A program made the translations under genes and the position numbers. From the NCBI GenBank assembly GCA_003327425.1, contig QOQW01000024.1, positions 1 to 64,000 of the forward strand: a DNA stretch of 64,000 nucleotides. The letters are read 5' to 3'. Origin of the DNA: Candidatus Ozemibacter sibiricus (lineage in GTDB: Bacteria > Muiribacteriota > Ozemobacteria > Ozemobacterales > Ozemobacteraceae). The first letter of the stretch is position 1; each line of letters begins with the position of its first letter. The notes beneath the pieces are model-generated. The model saw nothing but the letters and a program-made list of their open reading frames with translations, did not search any database and was not told the DNA's origin. Shown piece by piece: positions 16,453 to 24,448 of this stretch.

Positions 16453-19400
16453 GGCGGGCTCCCCGTCATCGTTGCCTCGGGGTCCCACTCGTCGGGGGAA
16501 AGGGCGAACACCTCCACCGGAGCGGCCTTCCCTTTGATGGCCAGGGTGCCCAGCGGTCGTCCCCGCGCCGTCGGCGCGAAGCTCTCGAGGGTGGCGCGAT
16601 CGACGATGATCGCCTCGGCCTCGGCCCGCTCCCGCAGCGCTTCGAGGCGGGCGGCCAGATTGACCGCGTCCCCGATCACCGTGAAGTCGAGTCGCCGGTG
16701 ACGCGACCCGATGCGGCCCGAGACGACGATGCCGGCGGTCAGGCCGATGCCCGTGCGCCAGGGAGGATGGCCCAGCGCCTTCCGGCGAAGATTCAGGTTG
16801 CGCAGGGCGCGACGCATGCCGCAGGCGGCCCGCCAGGCCCGCCGGGCCGGCGGCGCGGTCGAAGCCTCGGTGCCGGCCCCAGCTTCGTCATGGAACACCG
16901 CCATGATGGCATCCCCGATGTATTTGTCGATGTGCCCGCCCTGGGCGCGAATGGGGGCTTCCATGGCCGAAAGATACTGGCTCAGCCAGGTGAAGACCTG
17001 GCGGCCCTCGAGGGCACGGGCCGCTTCGGTGAAGCCATGAATGTGCGAAAACAGGATGGCCACCCGTCGGCGCTCGCCCCCCGGTTCGAAGGCCGTGCCG
17101 CCGGTGGCGCGGGCGTTGCGCACCGCCTCCGACGAAACGAACCGGGTGAGCAACCGGCCTTCGCGCAAGCCCTTGCACATCTGCCGGAATTCCCCCCCGA
17201 TCTGGGCGAATTCCGCCACCTCCGGCAGGTCGAGGGCCGGGGCATACTCCCCCGTGGCCACCGCCTGGCTGGCCTGGACCAGGCTTTCCATGGGCACTAA
17301 AAAGACCCGCTCGAGGAACCGGCTGACCAGCCCGATCAGCAAGACCAGCAGGGCGATGCCACCTGCCACCAGAAGCCCCGCCGCCCGTTCCAGCAGGGTG
17401 ACGGGCGGCGTCGCCAGGGCGACCGCCATGAAGGGGAAGGCATGGAAGACCCGGGCGGCCGCCACCGCGCCGTCGGCCTGCCGTGGCAGCGGCGACCACG
17501 GATTGGCGGCGGCCTGGCGGGCGATTCTGATCAGATCGGGAGCGTTGCGCGCGTCGGGCGGCCAGCATGGCGTCAGCCGAAGGCGGAATCGGCCTTCCTG
17601 CCCTTCCCGTTCGCACGGAAAGATGGCCAGCCGGTGGCGGCCGTCCGGCCCTGGCAGGCGGTTCGCCACCCCGGCGGTCAGGCGCGTGAGAAAGTAGCGC
17701 TGGCCCAGGGCCGATAACGGAATGGAGGCGAACAGCACGCCGCCCAGCCGTTCCCCCACTGGGGCGTTTGGCTTCCAGAGCAGAAAGGCCATGACCAGGC
17801 CCTGGGAGAAGCCGGTCGCTCGCGCATCGAGAAAGATCGGGTCGCGGCCCAGGTAGGCACCGAGCTCTTCCTCGGTCCACATCGCCCGGCCGATCGACAG
17901 CTGGTCCTGCTCCCACAGCCGGCCTCGCCTCTCGTCGGGGCGGCGGCTCCTGGCGGCGTCGCGGTCCCGCTCCCAGGAGCGGGGATTGTAGGCCATGAAC
18001 AGGCGGGCCGCCAGCAATCGGGCGAACGAGGACATCTTGTCGAGGGTTTCGACGAGCTGGGGCGAAGAACCGGAAGCCGGGCCCTGCGTGAACCATTCCC
18101 GGCCATCATGTCGGAACAGGTGCAGATTCTGGGCCAGGCCGGCTTCGAGCATTCGCCGCAGGTGGTGGTCGACGACGGCCTCGTCCGCTTGCGGCAGCAC
18201 CCGGGCGAGGGCTTCCTTGGCCAGCCACAGTTGCTGGCGCAGCTCGATGCCATGTCCGGTCAGGCCGCTCTCCAACAGTTGCAGTTCCTGTCGGAGGCCT
18301 TCCCGGGTGTCCCGTTCGCCATCGAGGGCCCAGAGCGTCAGCACCGCTCTGGCCACCAATCCGCACGCCAGGGCGGGGGGCACCACGGCGACCGCCATGG
18401 CCAGCGCCAGTTGCCCGCGGATGGAGAGCGGCAGCGCCAGATGCCCGCGCGCCATGGCCATCAGCCACAGGCTGCCCACCACCGCCCACAGGGCCAGGAG
18501 CGCTTCGCCGCGGGCCAGGCTGGTCCGGTGGGGGGAGGCGGCGGCTTCGCGCCATCGCCATACGCCAAGCAGGCGGACCGGGCTGTCGTGGGCGTAGGCG
18601 TGCGCTCCTGGCCGCAGCGGGGGTTGCCAGGAAGGGGGCATGGGGGCCACCGCCCACACTCGCCGGCTCGTATGAACCAGGCGGGGTACGCCATTGCGTC
18701 TGGCCGTGAAGATCACGGCATGCCGGGCTCGCCGGATCCCTTTCAGCAGGAATGTACGGGGCAGATCGGCCTGGCGGTAGAAGGCGACGAATCCGCCCAG
18801 AAACGGGGCATCGTTGCCTGCTCCGCCATACCGTCCGCGGGCGATCAGCCAGATCCGACCCAGGCCGAAGCGGGCGCTGAAAAACCCCGTGGCCATGTTT
18901 TGATCGATGTCCAGGGGAAGATATTCTCCGAACAAATGAGAGCCCATCTTGCGGCCTTGCTCGCGAAACGCCTGCCAGCCGGCGGGTGTCGCCACGCGTC
19001 GGCGCAGGTCTCTGGCGCGGTCGTGGTCGCTCCAGATTCGCCGTTCGAACACCTTGAACCACAGAGCGGCGAGCTGGCGAACCGCGGTCGCGGGGAACGG
19101 CGAAGGCCCCCGGAAGAACCGGGGATTCCCCCAGCTCGCTGAAGTCAGAGCATCGCCGCCGACCACCCAGACCGCCAGGGGGGTGGCTGGAATCTCCCGC
19201 GCCAGAGCCCCTCGAACCCGGGCCAGAACAGCGGGCAGATGGCTGAACTCGGGTGAATCCTGGGGGGGGATCAGCGGTCGTCCCCGGAACCGGGCCCCCC
19301 ATCCCAAGCGGCGAACGGTCCGGTCGGCGGCCTGCTCCAGGGCGCGTTCCGGCGACAAGCCGACCAGATGGCGGCGCAGATCGGCCAGCAGCGTCTGTTC

Positions 19401-19556
19401 CAGCGCGGCGGTGCGTCGGATCTCCTCTTCCTCGACCAGGCGCCTGCCCAGGCCGACCAGCGCCAGCGGGGGCAGCACGAACACCACCAGGCCGACCAGG
19501 ATGATCCAGGTCCAGGAGGGGCGGGCCAGGTCGATGGTCGGAGGCGCGGTTGCCAT
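16449..19556 (-). CDS. Membrane receptor class III cyclase, C2-like (first metal Asp lost)
   Basis: 1035 aa from ATG 19556 (GAGGGG upstream). Same architecture as the downstream gene: TM near 15-37, extracytoplasmic domain, two TMs in the middle, second extracytoplasmic domain, TM about 725-745, HAMP about 750-805, cyclase domain about 830-1025. The substrate half is intact: Lys878 and Asp882 in DKYIGDAIMAVF, Asp957 in LDFTVIGDAVN, Asn966 and Arg970 (VNLAARLE). The first metal Asp is replaced by His838 (FSHIHGFTE, codon at 17043-17045). A B:B homodimer should be impaired. With the overlapping gene's two aspartates, one complete site forms. The paralogy suggests duplication followed by division of labour. 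Confidence 0.85.
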   Translation of the reverse strand: MATAPPTIDLARPSWTWIILVGLVVFVLPPLALVGLGRRLVEEEEIRRTAALEQTLLADLRRHLVGLSPERALEQAADRTVRRLGWGARFRGRPLIPPQDSPEFSHLPAVLARVRGALAREIPATPLAVWVVGGDALTSASWGNPRFFRGPSPFPATAVRQLAALWFKVFERRIWSDHDRARDLRRRVATPAGWQAFREQGRKMGSHLFGEYLPLDIDQNMATGFFSARFGLGRIWLIARGRYGGAGNDAPFLGGFVAFYRQADLPRTFLLKGIRRARHAVIFTARRNGVPRLVHTSRRVWAVAPMPPSWQPPLRPGAHAYAHDSPVRLLGVWRWREAAASPHRTSLARGEALLALWAVVGSLWLMAMARGHLALPLSIRGQLALAMAVAVVPPALACGLVARAVLTLWALDGERDTREGLRQELQLLESGLTGHGIELRQQLWLAKEALARVLPQADEAVVDHHLRRMLEAGLAQNLHLFRHDGREWFTQGPASGSSPQLVETLDKMSSFARLLAARLFMAYNPRSWERDRDAARSRRPDERRGRLWEQDQLSIGRAMWTEEELGAYLGRDPIFLDARATGFSQGLVMAFLLWKPNAPVGERLGGVLFASIPLSALGQRYFLTRLTAGVANRLPGPDGRHRLAIFPCEREGQEGRFRLRLTPCWPPDARNAPDLIRIARQAAANPWSPLPRQADGAVAAARVFHAFPFMAVALATPPVTLLERAAGLLVAGGIALLVLLIGLVSRFLERVFLVPMESLVQASQAVATGEYAPALDLPEVAEFAQIGGEFRQMCKGLREGRLLTRFVSSEAVRNARATGGTAFEPGGERRRVAILFSHIHGFTEAARALEGRQVFTWLSQYLSAMEAPIRAQGGHIDKYIGDAIMAVFHDEAGAGTEASTAPPARRAWRAACGMRRALRNLNLRRKALGHPPWRTGIGLTAGIVVSGRIGSRHRRLDFTVIGDAVNLAARLEALRERAEAEAIIVDRATLESFAPTARGRPLGTLAIKGKAAPVEVFALSPDEWDPEATMTGSPP

Positions 19557-19591
19557 GGATCCCCTCGTGGGTGGCCAGGGGCCGGGCCGCT

Positions 19592-22500
19592 CTACCAGTT
19601 GACCTTGTAGGCCCGGATCGGCTTGTCGATGCCCTTCAGCGTGTGCTCACCGAAGGGAATCAGCTCGAACACGCTGGGGTCGATCTGATTGGCGGTCTGT
19701 TCCGAGATGACGATCTCGTTGGCATCGGCGATGCCTTCCAGCCGGCTGGCGATGTTGACCGTATCGCCGAAGACGTCGCCTTCGCGCCGGATGACCGGAC
19801 CGGTGTTGAGGGCGATGCGGAGACCCAGTCGCCGATCCTCGTCGACGGTCAGGTTGTACTCCTTCAGCCGGCGCTGGATCTCCATGGCGGCCAGAACCCC
19901 CTTGGTGGCTTGTTCGAAAGCCACCAGGAAGGCGTCGCCGATCTTCTTGACCGTCTTGCCTTCATGCTTCTCGATGATGGGCACCAGGATCTCGTCATGC
20001 TGTTTGAGCATCGCCATGACTTCCGACAGGGAGGCCTTGGAGCTGAAGGCGGTATAGCCCTTCACGTCGGTGAACATGATCGTCAGCTCTTGCGTGTGGG
20101 TCTGTTGGATGATCTTGTCGTACTTCTGCAGTTCTTCCATGGCACGCTTGCGTTTCTCGAGCACCTGATCGAGGTGATCGTCGGACAGGAGCGGTCGGGC
20201 TTCGCCTTTCTTGCGGATCAGGGTCGGATCGACCTGCCCGCCCACGCTCTCGACCAGATCGACGATGCCTTTCCGATCGATCTCGTTCTCGATCTCGCCC
20301 GCCATCTCAAGCAGCGGGTCGGTGATGATGGGCCCCAGGGCGAGCAGGTAATCGGTGACCGCTCCTTTCAGCCGGAAGTCTTCCGAGAAGAAATACGGGG
20401 CGAGGATCTTGACGGCCCGTTTGATGATCAGGGGATCATCATGGGGGTTCAGGTTGTCCATGAGGGCGAAGGCCACCCGCTTGTCCTTGATCTGCTCGAT
20501 GGCGACGATGCAGCACAGGCGGAACGCCATGGTCGGCGACTGCAGGCCCTGCAAGATCCCTTCGGGGCGACTGCGGTAGATGAGCCCGAGGATCTTGCCG
20601 ACCCGCTCGGTGTCCTCGATGCGGATGACCTCGGACCGGGTCTTCAGCAGCTCGGCCAGGACGGGGCCGAACAGCGGGCGGTCGCTCTGGGCCAGCTCCA
20701 GCATCATGTCGAGCATCAGGTCGGGATCGCAGCTCTTGAGGAACTCCTTGGTGGCATTGACGCTGGCCGGCGTGGAGAAGCGGGCCAGAATCCGGGCGAT
20801 GGCGCAGAGATTGCGCGGATTGCGCTCGACCTCGAGCTGGCGGACGACGGCTTTCAGATCGGCCTCGGGCAGGTCATCCCAGGCCTGGATGGCCTCGGCG
20901 ACGAACAGTCGACATTGATCCTTGGTGTGATTGAGCCCGAGCAGCACGAGGCGGCGCAACGGCGGCTTGCGTACCTTGCCCAGCAACGAGGCCAGCCAGC
21001 GGGCGGCCCGCTCGTCGGGGTGGGAGATCAGATTGAGAATGGTCTCGACCACTTCGCGGGAGCTGATCTCCTTGATGCCCTGGAAGATGCTCTGGATCCG
21101 GTTGTCGTCGTTCGCCTGCAGGAATTTCAGGACGGCCGGGACGGCGTCGGCGTGGTCCATGGCCAGGAGGGCGGCGATGATGTGCGGAATCAGGGCGCCG
21201 TCGGTGCCCAGGTCGAGGATCTCGGTGAGGGCGGCCACCGCGGCCGGTCCCATCCCCAGCAGGACCCGCCGGGACCAGAACTGGACGTCCTCGTTCGGGC
21301 TGTTGAGAACGGTCACGACCGCCGAGACGGCGGCGGCCCCGTACGATTTCAGGCAGTTGGCGGCGGCGTTGCGGATCGGCCAGCTGGGATCTCCCAGCAG
21401 CTGGATCAGCACGCCGATCAACTTCTCGGTGGGGGTGATCTTCTGGAGGACTCCCAGAAGGAAGAGGCGTTCCTGTTTGTTGCCCTCTTCCAGGATGCGG
21501 ATGATCGGGTTGAGCGCGATGCCGCCGATGCTGCCGATGGTACGGATGACCAGGAACCGCAGGTTCTCGTCGGTGGTCTCCAGGTGCTCCAGCAGGAGGT
21601 CGAGGTTGAGGTTCGTCTTTCTGGCCAGGCATTCCGAGGCGAAGTCCGAGACGATGCGGAACGGATCGGTCAGGCATTTGATCAGCAGCCGGCAGGGCTC
21701 GTCGCCCGGCAGGCGGCTCAGGCTCTCTACAGCCAGGATGCGGTATTCCTGGTCTTCGCTGGCGAGGAGCCGGCGCAGGAGGGGAATGGTCCGTTCGCCC
21801 AGCAGCGTGACGATGATGCTGACGATCTGGTGCTTCATCACCGAATCGCCGCGCGGGAACCAGGCCGACAGCCGGTCGAAGATCTTGGGACCGAGGCTGG
21901 TAAGCAGTTCGGCGGCCCGCTTGCGGATGACCCAGGACGGATCGGACAGGCCATTGATCAGGAAATCGACGGCCATCGGGGAATCGGATTCGCCCAGCGC
22001 GGTGATGATCGAATAGCGCATGGCGAAGCTGCCGTTCTGGTACAACTCGCCGAGATCCTTGGCGATCTCGTTGCCGCCGATCTTGACGTAGAGCGCGATG
22101 ATCGAGTGGTTGGGCTCGGTCTCGGCCCTGACTTTGGCGGTCAGTTGTGGCAGGATGGTCTTGCCGAAGGAGAGCAGCCGTTCGAAGACCAGGCGTCGTA
22201 CCGCCCAGTTGGAATCGTTCAGCATCGGCAGCAGAATCTGGGCGTGCGCCGGCGTGGCCGAGATCGACATGGCCCGAACGGCATAGCTGCGGATCTCGGG
22301 GTCAGGGTTGGCCAGGAGTTCGCGAATCTTCTCCTGACCGACCGGGTCATCGAAATGGCCCAGGACATGGGTCAGCCAGTAGCACTCGTCGAGATTCTGG
22401 ATGCTCAGACGCTCGACGACGGCCGGAATGACTTCGGGGCCCCATTCGATCAGGGTTTTGGCCGCTGCTTCCCGTTTGCGCCAGGCCTTGTCCGAGAGGA

Positions 22501-22615
22501 GGCGCAGCAGGGCATCCAAGGCGGGTTGGGTATGTTCGACGAGAAGGGCGGACAGGCCCTGGCGCCAGAGGTTTTCGTCGAAGCTTTGAACCAGTTCGTA
22601 GGGTGATTTTTCCAT
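19592..22615 (-). CDS. HEAT-repeat class III adenylate/guanylate cyclase, soluble
   Basis: 1007 aa from ATG 22615. Residues 1 to about 800 are near-continuous HEAT repeats (KAWRKREAAAKTLIEWG, NWAVRRLVFERLLSFG, PSWPIRNAAANCLKSYG and many more). The cyclase domain is about 840-1000 with all catalytic positions: Asp850 (TDVKGYT), Lys890 and Asp894 (VKKIGDAF), Asn954 and Arg958 (GDTVNIASRLE). Glu stands where many adenylate cyclases have the base-selecting Asp. No membrane segment or signal peptide is seen. It should act as a homodimer producing cAMP or cGMP under control of whatever binds the HEAT solenoid. First gene of the operon; the next cyclase starts 35 nt downstream. Confidence 0.88.
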   Translation of the reverse strand: MEKSPYELVQSFDENLWRQGLSALLVEHTQPALDALLRLLSDKAWRKREAAAKTLIEWGPEVIPAVVERLSIQNLDECYWLTHVLGHFDDPVGQEKIRELLANPDPEIRSYAVRAMSISATPAHAQILLPMLNDSNWAVRRLVFERLLSFGKTILPQLTAKVRAETEPNHSIIALYVKIGGNEIAKDLGELYQNGSFAMRYSIITALGESDSPMAVDFLINGLSDPSWVIRKRAAELLTSLGPKIFDRLSAWFPRGDSVMKHQIVSIIVTLLGERTIPLLRRLLASEDQEYRILAVESLSRLPGDEPCRLLIKCLTDPFRIVSDFASECLARKTNLNLDLLLEHLETTDENLRFLVIRTIGSIGGIALNPIIRILEEGNKQERLFLLGVLQKITPTEKLIGVLIQLLGDPSWPIRNAAANCLKSYGAAAVSAVVTVLNSPNEDVQFWSRRVLLGMGPAAVAALTEILDLGTDGALIPHIIAALLAMDHADAVPAVLKFLQANDDNRIQSIFQGIKEISSREVVETILNLISHPDERAARWLASLLGKVRKPPLRRLVLLGLNHTKDQCRLFVAEAIQAWDDLPEADLKAVVRQLEVERNPRNLCAIARILARFSTPASVNATKEFLKSCDPDLMLDMMLELAQSDRPLFGPVLAELLKTRSEVIRIEDTERVGKILGLIYRSRPEGILQGLQSPTMAFRLCCIVAIEQIKDKRVAFALMDNLNPHDDPLIIKRAVKILAPYFFSEDFRLKGAVTDYLLALGPIITDPLLEMAGEIENEIDRKGIVDLVESVGGQVDPTLIRKKGEARPLLSDDHLDQVLEKRKRAMEELQKYDKIIQQTHTQELTIMFTDVKGYTAFSSKASLSEVMAMLKQHDEILVPIIEKHEGKTVKKIGDAFLVAFEQATKGVLAAMEIQRRLKEYNLTVDEDRRLGLRIALNTGPVIRREGDVFGDTVNIASRLEGIADANEIVISEQTANQIDPSVFELIPFGEHTLKGIDKPIRAYKVNW

Positions 22616-22647
22616 AATCCCGGTGACGAGAGTGGGATCGGGTGCCC

Positions 22648-22677
22648 TTGATCTTACACCAGCCCCTCTCCTATAAT
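22648..22677 (+). promoter_or_regulatory. Predicted sigma70 promoter of the FmdB-like gene
   Basis: TTGATC (22648-22653), an 18-nt spacer and a perfect TATAAT (22672-22677) lie 31 nt before the ATG at 22709. The region also divides this gene from the divergent cyclase operon. Confidence 0.55.
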
Positions 22678-22708
22678 CCAGTGGAAATCTCTGTGAGCTG
22701 GAGGACGT

Positions 22709-23137
22709 ATGCCGATCTACGAATATCGCTGCCAGGGCTGCCAGGCCCGCTTCAGCGTCTTCTGCAAAATCTCCGAGCTGCAAGAGCACCCGCCCTGCGA
22801 AAAATGCCGCTCCACCAAGACTCAGCGTCTGGTTTCCCGCTTCAAGACCGTGCGGTCGGAGGATCAGATTCTCGAATCGATGGCCGATCCCAGCCAGTTG
22901 TCAGGCCTCGATGAGAATGATCCGCGGTCGATCGCTCGCTGGGCCAAGAAAATGGCCAAGGAAATGGGCGAAGATATCGGCGATGAGATCGAAGCCATGG
23001 CCGAGGAGGAGATCGCCAAAGGCGGCTTGGGCGGATCCCCCCGTGGGGAAGGCCCAGCCGACGCCTCGTCCCCCGAAGACGGGGCTGGCTGTTCGGCCGG
23101 AGCGTCGACGTGTCCTCTCCCTTCCAGCGACGAATGA
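22709..23137 (+). CDS. FmdB-family zinc-ribbon protein
   Basis: 142 aa. The N-terminal MPIYEYRCQGCQ with Cys8, Cys11, Cys30 and Cys33 is the FmdB/CxxC zinc-ribbon signature, named after a putative regulator of formamide metabolism. The rest is acidic and helical (WAKKMAKEMGEDIGDEIEAMAEEEIAKGG is the core), with a Ser/Pro/Cys tail. FmdB proteins are widespread and poorly defined functionally. ATG 22709 has GGAGG upstream. It converges on trmL across 178 bp in which I see no clear feature. Confidence 0.8.
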   Translation: MPIYEYRCQGCQARFSVFCKISELQEHPPCEKCRSTKTQRLVSRFKTVRSEDQILESMADPSQLSGLDENDPRSIARWAKKMAKEMGEDIGDEIEAMAEEEIAKGGLGGSPRGEGPADASSPEDGAGCSAGASTCPLPSSDE

Positions 23138-23315
23138 TCGCTCGTTGATCCCTGACCTGGGCAGGACACTCCTGACTTGGTCGCCGTCGGCCAGCGCCTT
23201 GGCTGTGGTGCTTGCCCGGCTCGGGCGGGTTCGGCGGGCCCTGGGTGGCCAGGTCGAGGCGGTTCGCTCGCGCAGGTTGATACCGTACCTTGGATGAGCC
23301 ACGGCCGGCGCTGTC

Positions 23316-23825
23316 TCAAGTCCACCCCTGCAGCTGGCGAACCGCTTCGTAGACGACCGCGGCGGCGCTGGCTGCGACGTTCAGGCAGCGCACTCCGTGC
23401 ACCATGGGCAGGCGCAGGGCGCGGCCTTCCTGAGCTGCTTTCTGCAGAAGGCGGGCCGGCAACCCCTCGGTTTCCGAGCCGAGACACAGGACATCCCCCG
23501 GCGCATACTTCGGTTGAGTGTAGATCGTGCGGGCATGGGCCGACAACGCGAACACCCGCCGGGAGCCTGACCATTCGAGGAAATCCTCCAGATCATCGAA
23601 GATCAGCGGATCGATCCGTTCCCAGTAATCCATGCCGGCTCGCTTGAGGTGCGGGTCGGTCAGGCGGAATCCCAGAGGGCGGACCAGCACGAGGCGACAC
23701 CCCGTGGCCAGGCAGAGGCGAGCGATGTTGCCGGTGTTCTGCGGGATGTCGGGGTGGATGAGAGCGACGGTCAGCCACTCCCCGAACGGTACGATCTCTG
23801 GTGTGGTAGTGCCGTTTTCTGACAT
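23316..23825 (-). CDS. trmL: tRNA (cytidine/uridine-34 2'-O-)methyltransferase, TrmL type
   Basis: 169 aa SPOUT-class methyltransferase. It methylates the wobble nucleotide of tRNA-Leu isoacceptors with SAM (family knowledge). Motifs: HPDIPQNTGNIARLC (motif 1), DVLCLGSETEGLPARLL (motif 2) and RCLNVAASAAAVVYEA (motif 3, forming the trefoil knot). Length is normal. Start ATG 23825 (MSENGTTTPEI) gives the usual family N-terminus; its Shine-Dalgarno is weak. It diverges from the secreted zinc-ribbon gene. Confidence 0.9.
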   Translation of the reverse strand: MSENGTTTPEIVPFGEWLTVALIHPDIPQNTGNIARLCLATGCRLVLVRPLGFRLTDPHLKRAGMDYWERIDPLIFDDLEDFLEWSGSRRVFALSAHARTIYTQPKYAPGDVLCLGSETEGLPARLLQKAAQEGRALRLPMVHGVRCLNVAASAAAVVYEAVRQLQGWT

Positions 23826-23849
23826 GGGTGTCCGGGCCCGATTCTTTGC

Positions 23850-23880
23850 TTGACAGGGACCTGTCAATCTCAAGTATAAT
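23850..23880 (+). promoter_or_regulatory. Promoter with consensus boxes and an overlapping perfect palindrome
   Basis: TTGACA (23850-23855) and TATAAT (23875-23880) are both consensus, separated by 19 nt, slightly long. The -35 lies within a perfect dyad, TTGACAGG-GA-CCTGTCAA (23850-23867), placed like a repressor operator. It drives the small exported protein starting at 23918. Confidence 0.7.
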
Positions 23881-23917
23881 GGGCCATGGGTCGCATTTCA
23901 ATTTGGAGGTTTCGTCC

Positions 23918-24358
23918 ATGAGACGGTTTGCCTTTCTGTTGCTGGCCCTTCTGCTGATCATCGGTACCCCGACGATGCGTCACACCGTCTGGGCCCAGGA
24001 TGACGAGGGCTCCACCGCGAGTTCTGAGGCTGGTTCGAGCGGGTCCGGCGATGCCAAAGAGGACGGCGGGTCCGGCGAATCTGGTGACACCGGCGATGGC
24101 GAGCAAAAAGACGCCGACTCCGGCGACAAAGAATCCGGCGATGAAGAAAAGGCCGAAGAGGGCAAAACCTATGTCTGCCCCCAATGCGGCTATTCCAGCG
24201 ATGAAGCGGGCAACTGCCCCGGCTGCAATATCCCCCTGGTCGAAGAAAAAGAAGGTGGATCCGAAACCGAGAGTGCCGCCAGCTCCGAATCCGAATCCGG
24301 TAAAGAGAAAGAATCCGGCACCGAAAGCGGCTCCGAAGGAGAGAGCAAAGACTATTGA
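23918..24358 (+). CDS. Small exported acidic protein with a zinc ribbon
   Basis: 146 aa from ATG 23918 (GGAGG upstream). Signal peptide FAFLLLALLLIIGTPTMR ends near residue 27. A Ser/Gly/Asp/Glu/Lys-rich stretch follows. A rubredoxin-like zinc ribbon comes next: YVCPQCGYSSDEAGNCPGCNIPL, written here as two CxxC pairs about 15 residues apart. A second Ser/Glu-rich tail follows. No family assigned. Export of a zinc ribbon suggests metal binding outside the cytoplasm (inference). Its consensus promoter with palindrome suggests regulated expression, and a strong terminator follows 37 nt after the stop. Confidence 0.7.
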   Translation: MRRFAFLLLALLLIIGTPTMRHTVWAQDDEGSTASSEAGSSGSGDAKEDGGSGESGDTGDGEQKDADSGDKESGDEEKAEEGKTYVCPQCGYSSDEAGNCPGCNIPLVEEKEGGSETESAASSESESGKEKESGTESGSEGESKDY

Positions 24359-24394
24359 CCGTTCGGCCGCTGGTCGCGGACCAGGAAAAACCCG

Positions 24395-24428
24395 AAAAAC
24401 CCCGAAGGCGCGGGCCTTCGGGGTTTTT
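24395..24428. terminator. Strong bidirectional intrinsic terminator
   Basis: AAAAACCCCGAAGG (24395-24408), loop CGCGGG, CCTTCGGGGTTTTT (24415-24428). Both strands give a GC stem with a T-run. It separates the convergent zinc-ribbon gene and the polyphosphate phosphotransferase. Confidence 0.9.
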
Positions 24429-24448
24429 CAATGGTCGGCAACCGTTGC

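Noticed and set aside
19550-22606. Plus-strand open frame of 1018 codons
   Set aside because: Antisense to the HEAT cyclase, whose family motifs are unambiguous. The plus-strand protein is low-complexity Asp/Gln/Gly.
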